Assembly (NCBI GenBank): GCA_040752275.1 | Contig: JBFMFH010000070.1 | Span: 1-9,250 of the forward strand | Length of the DNA: 9,250 nucleotides | Source: JBFMFH01 sp040752275 | GTDB lineage: Bacteria > Acidobacteriota > Vicinamibacteria > Vicinamibacterales > JAKQTR01 | Direction: 5' to 3' | Shown here: positions 1 to 7,415 of the stretch, piece after piece | Layout: the number at the start of each line of letters is the position of its first letter | Numbering within the stretch: the first letter of the stretch is position 1 | Notes under the pieces: model-generated | The model's database searches: none | Told to the model about the DNA's origin: nothing | What the model saw: only the letters and a program-made list of their open reading frames with translations | Made by a program: the position numbers and the translations under genes

Positions 1-32
1 CGGGGCATCCCGCCTGGCGGCGTTGCTCCTCC

Positions 33-124
33 CTCACATACCGGGAGTATGCTCAGTCGTCGCGCCTTGCCAGCCGGGCGCCGCGCTCCGGGACTTCTGC
101 AAGGCATCACGGTTCCAGGGCACT
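33..124 (-). repeat. Left arm of a 92-bp perfect inverted repeat
   Basis: Positions 33-124 are the exact reverse complement of 9159-9250; the match stops at 125, where the two copies diverge. Read on the minus strand, the element starts 66 nt past the stop codon of the lipoprotein gene. Two internal stems are visible: GCCTTGC (64-70) with GCAAGGC (99-105), and CATAC (37-41) with GTATG (47-51) around a 5-nt loop. On the minus strand the second stem gains a G-U pair. The element may extend outward to position 1, because the right copy is cut by the window end and cannot be compared there. The identity is seen directly; that it is a dispersed genomic repeat is inference. Confidence 0.93.
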
Positions 125-190
125 AGCCGCCGTCGAACCGCGACCGGAGGGCGAGGGATCCGGGCCGCGGGTCGTCGACGTCGGCGGCGC

Positions 191-1129
191 TCAGTCCACG
201 TAGAAGTCGATCCGGCTCAACCCAAGCGCCCCGCCCGGTCCGTAGACCCGAAGCACGAGGGTGTAGAGGCCCTGGTAGATGTACGCCCGATTGAGGATGT
301 TGCCGGTGGTCGTCACGGTCTCTCCGGTGCTGAACTCCCATTCAAAGCGCTCCACAGGGGCGGTCGTCCCTCCCGCACTGGTGACCGTGGCGGTGAAGGT
401 GATCGTTTGACCCCGTTTCGGTGCGGTGGGATTCATGGCGATGTTGACATTGAGTGTCCCGGCGCCGCCACCGATCGCAGCCGAGACCGGGATGCTCGAC
501 TGCACGGTCCCCGCACTCGCAGCCACGACGGCATCCGTGGTGGCGAAGAGTGTGGTGGCTGCCTGACCGAAGCTGTCGGTGTTCACCGATCCGGTTGCCA
601 GGGAACCCGCGGTCGTCGTAAACGTGACCGGCACCCCTTCGACTGCCACGCCCGCGGTGTCAAAGACCGTCGCCACGACGGTTGCGCTTCCAGGCGCGGA
701 CCGGGACACGCTCAGCAGGATCCGGTTCGGCACGGATCCGACTCGGACTTCGAGTGTGCTGGACTGGAGTGCCCCGGATGATGCCACCAGTCGCGCAATG
801 CCGGCGACGCTGCCTGCCAGCAGGCGGACGGTGGTGCGTCCGTTGGCGGTCGTCGCCTCGGTGGGATCGAGCGTGCCGAGTGTTGAGGTGAAATTCACGA
901 GCGTCCCGTCGGCGACGGCGGCCCCGTTGGACGTCAGCGTGGCCGTCACTTGCAGCGAGCCATTCAGCGGCACGGCGCTGGCCGCGGCGGTCAGGTACAG
1001 CTCGGAGTCGGTCGGGGCAACCTGCAGGGCGCGCTCGCATCCGATTGCGGCAACTGCCACGATGGCAAGGCCGACCAGCAGCCCTCTGCGCCGGTGGACA
1101 GCTGTTGAGGCGTTCTTGAGTGGTCGCAT
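191..1129 (-). CDS. Lipoprotein with two Ig-like (Big_1-type) domains and a C-terminal PKD domain
   Basis: The 312-residue product has a basic N-terminus, a hydrophobic stretch (about 17-29) and a lipobox-like AAIGC with Cys31, so it is probably a membrane-anchored exported lipoprotein. Residues about 45-130 and 135-215 are Thr/Ser/Val-rich beta repeats with the Big_1 (invasin/intimin-like) pattern of 'DGTLVNFTSTLG' and 'EGVPVTFTTTAG'. Residues about 225-312 look like a PKD domain ('FEWEFSTGET', then 'YTLVLRVYGPGG'). No catalytic motif is seen; such proteins usually bind surfaces or serve as structural modules. The ATG at 1129 was chosen because it gives a proper signal peptide and has GAGAAG 4 nt upstream. 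A GTG at 1186 would add 19 polar residues ahead of the signal. The gene follows a 263-nt gap, so it probably has its own promoter. The role is unknown. Confidence 0.82.
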   Translation of the reverse strand: MRPLKNASTAVHRRRGLLVGLAIVAVAAIGCERALQVAPTDSELYLTAAASAVPLNGSLQVTATLTSNGAAVADGTLVNFTSTLGTLDPTEATTANGRTTVRLLAGSVAGIARLVASSGALQSSTLEVRVGSVPNRILLSVSRSAPGSATVVATVFDTAGVAVEGVPVTFTTTAGSLATGSVNTDSFGQAATTLFATTDAVVAASAGTVQSSIPVSAAIGGGAGTLNVNIAMNPTAPKRGQTITFTATVTSAGGTTAPVERFEWEFSTGETVTTTGNILNRAYIYQGLYTLVLRVYGPGGALGLSRIDFYVD

Positions 1130-1392
1130 GGTTCTTCTCGCTTGAGTTCGTTTCGCCCGAGAACCGGTGGCATCGAGGCCCCGCACGGGGCAGAAGGTAC
1201 CGTTGGTCCCCTGCTGCAGAATCTCGGGTTATGTTGTTGAAAACATTAGAGCTATGGGCATTTCTGCCCGCAGCTTCACAGGGTTGCCGCCACCTCTGCA
1301 CGCTGGCTACACCACTCGCGGCGGCTGCACGCGCTCTTCACCGAGACTTCGCACGGGAGGCCGTCGGTCTCGGCCCGAGCGGCCACGGGGAG
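1130..1392. other. Intergenic region upstream of the lipoprotein gene
   Basis: This gap separates the end of the serine hydrolase operon from the lipoprotein gene. It holds a locally AT-rich patch (about 1230-1255), unusual here, which is the likeliest place for the lipoprotein promoter. CATAAC on the minus strand (1233-1228) is a 4-of-6 match to a -10 box, but there is no convincing -35. A stem GCCCC/GGGGC (1178-1182 with 1187-1191, 4-nt loop) would lie in the mRNA leader about 50 nt ahead of the start codon. I see no RNA gene or further ORF. Confidence 0.35.
1256..1269 (-). terminator. Hairpin after the serine hydrolase operon, possible weak terminator
   Basis: On the minus strand GGGCA-GAAA-TGCCC forms a 5-bp stem closed by a GNRA-type GAAA tetraloop. 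It lies about 125 nt past the stop codon of the serine hydrolase gene. The sequence that follows is only moderately T-rich (a TTTT about 14 nt later), so it is not a classical intrinsic terminator. It could instead be an mRNA 3'-end stabiliser or chance. Confidence 0.25.
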
Positions 1393-2465
1393 TCAGGCAG
1401 GGGTCGGCTCCATCAGCGCATCGTGCACGGCACGGCGAACGTCCTGGATCGGCCGGTCGGCGGCCGGGGCCGGGTGGACCCGGTTGGTGAGCAGGACGAC
1501 GTAGCTGTCCGAGGCAGGATCGATCCAGAGCGAGGTGCCGGTGAAGCCGGTGTGCCCGATCGCCTCGGACGACATGCGCGTCCCGCAGGAGGAAGTCGGG
1601 CGCATCGTGTCCCAGGCGAGTGCCCTCGAGCTTCCGGCAACGTCCGACGGCGTCACGAACCGGCGCACAATCGACGGGCTGGCCAGTTGGAGGGCATCGG
1701 GCGCGTTGGCCGCTAGGGTCCGCAGGACGGCGCGGGCGAACGCCCCGACGGCGGCAGCGGTGCCGAAGAGGCCCGCGTGTCCGGCCACGCCGCCCAGCGC
1801 CCAGGCATTCTGATCGTGGACCTCACCTTGCAGCAACCGGCCCCTCCACTGGTCGAGTCCGGTCGGGGCACACCGGTGGCGGACACGGCGAGTCGGCCTG
1901 TACAGCAGCGGAAGGGCGGCGGCCTCGCCGAGGCTGGGTCGGATGGCTGCGGCGAACAGCTCGTCGAGCGAACCGCCACCCGCGCGTTCGAGCGCCACGC
2001 CGAGCAGGATGAAGCCCAGGTCACTGTAGACGCTCTCCGCACGCCGCGGGTAGGCGAGTTCCAGGCGGCAGATCTCGGCCACGAACTCGCTGCGGCCTTC
2101 ACAGGTCTGGTAGAGCGCACGCCAGGCTGGCAGGCCGCTGCAGTGTTCGAACAGATCCCGAACGGTCGCACCGTCACGGCCGGCGCCCGACCATTCAGGC
2201 AGCCATCGTCGAATCGGATCGTCGAGATCGAGTCGACTCAGGTCGACGAGGTTCATCGCGACCGTTGCCGTCGCGATGACCTTTGTCAGCGAGGCGAGAT
2301 CGAACACCGTCTCCGCCGTCGCTGGTGGCGCGTCGTCCGCGTAGGTGAGCCGCCCGACTGCGTGCGACCATACGGGGCCTCCGGCGCCGCCGGCCTCGAT
2401 CGCGGCTGCGGGGAATACCCGCCCGGCGACGGCCGAGGCAAGGACGCGGCCGGCCCGCTCCACGT

Positions 2466-2469
<4 letters not shown>
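1393..2469 (-). CDS. Serine hydrolase, beta-lactamase/PBP fold (AmiE-like candidate)
   Basis: The 358-residue protein belongs to the serine beta-lactamase-like family (Pfam Beta-lactamase type). Visible active-site motifs are SLTK (Ser60, Lys63; SxxK nucleophile and base), YSD (Tyr148-Asp150, in the YxN position) and HTG (306-308, in the KTG position), with 'GFTGTSLWIDP' after it. Members include D-Ala-D-Ala hydrolases, esterases and, in Bacillus subtilis, AmiE (YbbE), a MurNAc-L-alanine amidase encoded beside murQ. The N-terminus has no hydrophobic signal, so the enzyme is probably cytoplasmic. Its ATG overlaps the stop of the symporter gene as ATGA, which implies translational coupling and fixes the start at 2469; the reading frame stays open far upstream but only as a shadow of the symporter gene. 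An amidase role on imported muropeptides is inferred from context; esterase activity is the main alternative. Confidence 0.88.
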
Positions 2470-3989
<1,520 letters not shown>

Positions 3990-4014
3990 GAGCGTCCGTT
4001 CGGGTCGGTCCTGC

Positions 4015-5229
4015 CTACCGGCCGAAGGCGGCATCGCCCAGCCTCGACAGGTAGTCGGGGCCGCGAGGCGGATGAACCAGGCTGTCGTAGGAGAAGAGCA
4101 CGATGCCGTCGGCCCGAACCGACCGTGCCGTGTCGACGTGTTGAACCACCTGCTCCGGTGAAAGCCGGTACGCACCGATGCCCGCCCACACCTGCGCGCG
4201 CTGGGCCAAGTGCCTGGCCTGCGTCACCTGCTCCGTGAAGATCCCCGTCTCGCTCGTGTAGGCCATCGGGCAGACGACATCGAGCAGCCCTTCACGCAAC
4301 CACTCGGACCAGTGCTGGCCGCGGCTCCCTGACGCCGTCCATTCGTCCGGCACGACCGCGGCCGACACCAGCGCCTCCGGGCGCACCGCCTTCACCGTCG
4401 CCCGCAGCCGGCGCATCATGACCGTCAGCCGCGATCGACGGAAAGCCAGCCAGCGGTCGGGATACCGATCCGGGTAGGCAAGGGCGTTGGTCCGCAGCGC
4501 TCGGGCCAGCGCCCGCCGCTCGGCTCTGGGTGCCTGCCGGTCCACCTCCCGCTTGAAGGCCTCGAGGGTGCCCCGCGAGTAGTCGAAGTGGCTTCCAGGA
4601 TACCGGACGTAGTCGAAGTGAACGCCGTCCACCGGGTAGGTCGAGACGATGTCCCGGACGACGTCATCGAGGTGGTCGACGGCTCCTTCGTGGACCGGCG
4701 ACGCGTAGAGCCCCTCGACCGAGGCGGACTGCCAGCGGGTCCACGACGCCAGCCGGTTCACATAGGCCGCCGAGCGAGGAGCCACTGGTTGCAGCTCGAC
4801 GGCCAGATCGCGCGGCAGCATCAGCCACTCGGGATGGCGCCGCACGAGATGCCGTTCCGACACGGGCAGATCGGCCGCGTCCGCCACCAGGTTGGCGTTG
4901 ATCCAGGCGTGAACCTTGAGCCCTGCGTCTCCGGCTCGCGCGAGAACCAGCGCCAGCGGATCGAACGTGTCGGGCTGGCCAGCCAGGCTGTCGGCACGCG
5001 GCTCGACCTGGCTGCGGTAGAACGCGTCTCCTCGCCCGCGCACCTGCACGAGCAGCGTGTTGAAGCCCGCCCGCCTGGCCGCGTCCACCATCGCGACGAC
5101 CGACGCCGGTGTCGTGAGCGAGGTCCGCACGACCCAAAGCGCGCGTACCTCTTCAGGGTCGGGGGCCCCGTTCGGTGCGGCGACCGGGAGGAGCGCAAGA
5201 AGGGCGACGAGCCCGGCGAGCCTTCGCAT
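4015..5229 (-). CDS. Exported glycosyl-hydrolase-like 10 (GHL10/DUF187) protein
   Basis: The 404-residue product opens with a clear signal peptide (MRR, then hydrophobic 5-18, probable cleavage near 19-22), so it acts outside the cytoplasm. The rest reads as a GHL10-family TIM barrel. Visible motifs are 'VRALWVVRTSL' (28-38), 'FNTLLVQVRGRGDAFY' (56-71), 'LKVHAWINANL' (104-114), 'VDGVHFDYVRYPG' (200-212, with candidate acidic residues Asp201 and Asp206), 'VVCPMAYTSE' (318-327) and 'DGIVLFSYDSL' (374-384). The family is assigned as glycoside hydrolase-like from its fold; substrates are mostly unproven. The gene heads the operon with the symporter and serine hydrolase. The 5229 ATG was chosen for the signal peptide and because a strong promoter ends only about 8 nt upstream. 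An ATG at 5301 would place 24 unlike residues before the signal. Activity on cell-wall glycans is inferred from the neighbours. Confidence 0.88.
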   Translation of the reverse strand: MRRLAGLVALLALLPVAAPNGAPDPEEVRALWVVRTSLTTPASVVAMVDAARRAGFNTLLVQVRGRGDAFYRSQVEPRADSLAGQPDTFDPLALVLARAGDAGLKVHAWINANLVADAADLPVSERHLVRRHPEWLMLPRDLAVELQPVAPRSAAYVNRLASWTRWQSASVEGLYASPVHEGAVDHLDDVVRDIVSTYPVDGVHFDYVRYPGSHFDYSRGTLEAFKREVDRQAPRAERRALARALRTNALAYPDRYPDRWLAFRRSRLTVMMRRLRATVKAVRPEALVSAAVVPDEWTASGSRGQHWSEWLREGLLDVVCPMAYTSETGIFTEQVTQARHLAQRAQVWAGIGAYRLSPEQVVQHVDTARSVRADGIVLFSYDSLVHPPRGPDYLSRLGDAAFGR

Positions 5230-5243
5230 GAAACGGTCGCGCG

Positions 5244-5273
5244 ACTGTAGCAATACGCGGGAAGCCCTGTCAA
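5244..5273 (-). promoter_or_regulatory. Sigma70-type promoter of the GHL10-symporter-hydrolase operon
   Basis: On the minus strand an exact TTGACA -35 box (5273-5268) is followed after 18 bp by TACAGT (5249-5244), a 4-of-6 match to TATAAT. Transcription would start near 5237, leaving a leader of roughly 8 nt before the ATG at 5229. This agrees with the absence of any Shine-Dalgarno sequence there and suggests a nearly leaderless mRNA. Confidence 0.6.
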
Positions 5274-5355
5274 CGCAGTGCAGGTGCAGGCGCGCCGTCA
5301 TCTCACGAGTTTGGCGTGCAGCCGTTTCGGGCCCGGCGCCGGAACTCACATCGCC

Positions 5356-5368
5356 GCGCCAGTGGCGC
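5356..5368 (-). terminator. GC hairpin after murQ, possible transcript end
   Basis: GCGCC-AGT-GGCGC forms a 5-bp stem 24 nt past the murQ stop codon, and a 10-bp palindrome CCGGCGCCGG (5333-5342) lies just beyond. No T-run follows, so this is not a canonical intrinsic terminator. It may mark an mRNA 3' end or be a by-product of high GC. The whole gap between murQ and the GHL10 gene (5230-5392) holds only this and the downstream operon's promoter. Confidence 0.25.
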
Positions 5369-5392
5369 CCGCGCTTCCGCAGGGGGAGGGAG

Positions 5393-6373
5393 TCACGCCG
5401 GCGGCGGTTTGTGGTCCTGATCCGGCCTGGCGGCGGATCCCAGGAGCTCCCCGAGACGAACACCGGCGTCCTCGCCGATCGCCTCGCGCATCGACCCGCC
5501 AGCCTTGCGCAATCGTCCCTGCGCCTTGGTCAGCGACAATCCCGTCCGCTCCATCACCACCGCCGCCTTGACGTTCCACTTGGCGCGCCTGAGCAGCCGA
5601 TCGGCGGCCTCGTACCCGAGCCCCGTCACCATGGTGACGATGCGCCGGGCCCGGTCTTTGAGCTTCTCCGAGGTGGACTGCACGTCCACCATCAGGTTGC
5701 CGTAGGTCTTGCCGATTCGGACCATGGCGGCCGTCGTCAACATGTTGAGGACCAGCTTGGTCGCACTGCCCGCCTTCAGGCGAGTCGAGCCGGCGATCAC
5801 TTCCGGCCCAACTCCCAGGGCAATGGTGAGGTCAACGTAGGTTTGCAGCTCCGTCTCCGGATCGCAGGTGACGAAGATGATCCGTGCACCCACGCGGCGC
5901 GCGGCCGCCAGCGCCCCGCGGACGAACGACGTCATGCCGCTGGCCGACACGCCGACGAAGACGTCGCGCCTCGACGGCTTCAGACGTCCAACGGCGCGGA
6001 ATCCCTCTTCGTACTGGTCTTCGGCGCCGTCCGTCGGACGGTGCACCGCGGCGCGCCCCCCGGCCATGACCGCCTGCACCATCTCCGGCGGAGTCCCGAA
6101 GGTCGGAGGCATCTCGGCAGCCTCGAGGACGCCCAGACGGCCGCTCGTTCCCGCCCCGACAAACACGAGACGTCCGCCCTTGCGCATCGCCTGGGTAATA
6201 ATGTCTACGGCCAGGGCAATGCGCTCGCGCTCGCGGTTCACCGCGGTCAGCATCTTGCGATCCTCGGCCAGCATCACATCGATGATCTCGGCTGATGAGA
6301 GCGTGTCGAGGTTGAGCGTGGCCGGGTTGATCGCCTCGGTTGGCAGCTGTTGCCACTTGGACTGAAGCGGCAT
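5393..6373 (-). CDS. murQ: N-acetylmuramic acid 6-phosphate etherase
   Basis: MurQ cleaves the D-lactyl ether of MurNAc-6-phosphate to give GlcNAc-6-phosphate and D-lactate in the cytoplasm, a step of peptidoglycan recycling. The 326-residue protein has the SIS sugar-phosphate domain with 'GAGTSGRLGVLEAAEMPP' (73-90), 'GVSASGMTSF' (141-150), 'GSTRLKAGSATKLVLNML' (195-212) and 'YGNLMVDVQ' (224-232), then the helical C-terminal part. Glu87 and Glu118 ('DGAED') line up with the catalytic Glu83 and Glu114 of E. coli MurQ, with the same 31-residue spacing. It is about 28 residues longer than the E. coli enzyme, partly through a polar C-terminal tail. The ATG at 6373 has GGAG (6383-6380) 6 nt upstream; an ATG at 6385 lacks a ribosome site. 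A strong promoter lies upstream. No MurNAc kinase, MurP or NagZ gene is in the window. Confidence 0.96.
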   Translation of the reverse strand: MPLQSKWQQLPTEAINPATLNLDTLSSAEIIDVMLAEDRKMLTAVNRERERIALAVDIITQAMRKGGRLVFVGAGTSGRLGVLEAAEMPPTFGTPPEMVQAVMAGGRAAVHRPTDGAEDQYEEGFRAVGRLKPSRRDVFVGVSASGMTSFVRGALAAARRVGARIIFVTCDPETELQTYVDLTIALGVGPEVIAGSTRLKAGSATKLVLNMLTTAAMVRIGKTYGNLMVDVQSTSEKLKDRARRIVTMVTGLGYEAADRLLRRAKWNVKAAVVMERTGLSLTKAQGRLRKAGGSMREAIGEDAGVRLGELLGSAARPDQDHKPPPA

Positions 6374-7358
6374 GAAGAACTCCATCAGGCACAAGCGCCA
6401 ACGGCCGATACTAGCGCCGCGACCTACCCCTGTCAAACCGCCTCGCCCCACGCCACCGCACCCGTCCGAGGCCGCCGGCGAGGTCATCGATGCGTACCTC
6501 ACGCATTTGCAGGTGGAGCGCCGGCTGGCCGCCAACACGATCGACAGCTACGCGCGTGACCTGCAGCGCCTGGCGGCATTCGCCGAAGAGCGGGGGAGGC
6601 CCGTCCTGGCGCTGACCCGCGAGGACCTCGAGGCGCTGGTGCGCGCGGTCATCTCCGACGGCCGGTCCCCTCGCACGGCAGCCCGCCTCGTCGCCGGCGT
6701 CCGCGGTTTCTTCCGCTACCTGGTCGCGGAAGGCTCCCTCGCCGCGAGTCCCGCCGACGAGGTGCGGGCATCTCGTCCGTGGCCGTCATTGCCCAGACTG
6801 CTCGCCCCGGACGAGGTCGAACGCCTGCTGGAGCAGCCCGATGTCGGCACGCCGGCCGGGTTGCGAGACAAGGCCCTCCTCGAGGTGTTGTACGCCACCG
6901 GTCTGCGGGTGTCCGAGCTCGTCGGCCTTCGGGCTCAGGATCTCCACCTGGGCGCCGGCTATCTGACGTGCGTCGGCAAGGGGAGCAAGCAGCGAATCGT
7001 GCCGATCGGCGACGAGGCGGCTCGCTGGCTTCGCCGCTACGTCACCGAGTCGCGCCCGGTCCTCACCAAGCGCCGACAGCCGCCCACCGTCTTCGTCAAC
7101 GCGCGGGGCGGTCCCATGACGAGGGTGGGCTTCTGGAAGCTCCTGAAGGGGCATGGCCGGGCCGCCGGACTACGGCGAGACATCAGCCCGCACATGCTGC
7201 GCCATTCCTTCGCAACGCACCTCCTCGAGCGCGGCGCCGACCTGCGGGCGATCCAGGTCATGCTGGGCCATGCCGACCTATCCACGACCCAGATTTACAC
7301 TCACGTACTCGAATCCCGGATGCGGGCGATCTACGATCGATACCACCCCAGGGCGTGA
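6372..7358 (+). CDS. xerD: Tyrosine recombinase XerD
   Basis: XerD acts with XerC at dif sites to resolve chromosome dimers during division. The 328-residue protein has the SAM-like core-binding domain (about 37-125) and the catalytic domain (about 140-328). The catalytic set is complete: Arg179, Lys203, His274, Arg277, His300 and nucleophile Tyr309. These sit at a constant offset of 30-31 residues from E. coli XerD. 'LLEVLYATGLRVSELVGL' and the C-terminal 'HPRA' also match XerD closely, better than phage or integron integrases. The first about 36 residues are an extra Arg/Pro-rich segment. The ATG at 6372 is the only usable in-frame start; an in-frame TGA at 6363 blocks extension, and the next GTG (6513) would remove the first helix. 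No strong ribosome site is seen. The start overlaps that of divergent murQ. The PHP gene follows 57 nt downstream. Confidence 0.92.
   Translation: MKNSIRHKRQRPILAPRPTPVKPPRPTPPHPSEAAGEVIDAYLTHLQVERRLAANTIDSYARDLQRLAAFAEERGRPVLALTREDLEALVRAVISDGRSPRTAARLVAGVRGFFRYLVAEGSLAASPADEVRASRPWPSLPRLLAPDEVERLLEQPDVGTPAGLRDKALLEVLYATGLRVSELVGLRAQDLHLGAGYLTCVGKGSKQRIVPIGDEAARWLRRYVTESRPVLTKRRQPPTVFVNARGGPMTRVGFWKLLKGHGRAAGLRRDISPHMLRHSFATHLLERGADLRAIQVMLGHADLSTTQIYTHVLESRMRAIYDRYHPRA
6380..6383 (-). promoter_or_regulatory. Shine-Dalgarno site deciding the murQ start
   Basis: GGAG on the minus strand sits 6 nt ahead of the ATG at 6373. It overlaps the alternative ATG at 6385, which itself has no such site, so 6373 is preferred. 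Confidence 0.7.
6408..6436 (-). promoter_or_regulatory. Sigma70-type promoter of murQ
   Basis: On the minus strand an exact TTGACA -35 box (6436-6431) is followed by a 17-bp spacer and TAGTAT (6413-6408), a 4-of-6 match to the -10 consensus. Transcription would start near 6401, giving a leader of about 28 nt that includes the GGAG ribosome site. The whole promoter lies inside the first 22 codons of the divergent xerD reading frame. Confidence 0.65.
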
Positions 7359-7374
7359 GCGTGGCCGGAGACTG

Positions 7375-7389
7375 CGCCGGAGCCCGGCG
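7375..7389 (+). other. GC-rich hairpin between xerD and the PHP gene
   Basis: CGCCGG-AGC-CCGGCG forms a 6-bp stem with a 3-nt loop, 17 nt past the xerD stop codon. No T-run follows, so it is unlikely to terminate transcription fully. It may affect message stability or be chance in GC-rich DNA. Confidence 0.3.
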
Positions 7390-7405
7390 TCTTCCGCCAG
7401 GATGC

Positions 7406-7411
7406 AGGTGA
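7406..7411 (+). promoter_or_regulatory. Ribosome binding site for the GTG start of the PHP gene
   Basis: AGGTGA lies 4 nt before the GTG at 7416 and supports that start. An ATG at 7402 is in another frame and meets a TGA after five codons, so it cannot be the start. Confidence 0.5.
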
Positions 7412-7415
7412 GTGT

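Noticed and set aside
33..124. Integron attC-like site
   Set aside because: The element follows genes in a fixed orientation and has internal symmetry, but its core is GCCTTGC/GCAAGGC rather than GTTRRRY/RYYYAAC. The window is also not an array of single-gene cassettes.
23..781. Long plus-strand reading frame of 252 codons over the left repeat and lipoprotein gene
   Set aside because: It is antisense to a well-supported lipoprotein gene, is rich in Arg, Gly and His, and shows no family resemblance.
5057..6295. 412-codon plus-strand reading frame
   Set aside because: It is antisense to murQ and the GHL10 gene, both of which have clear family motifs, and it has no recognisable domain.
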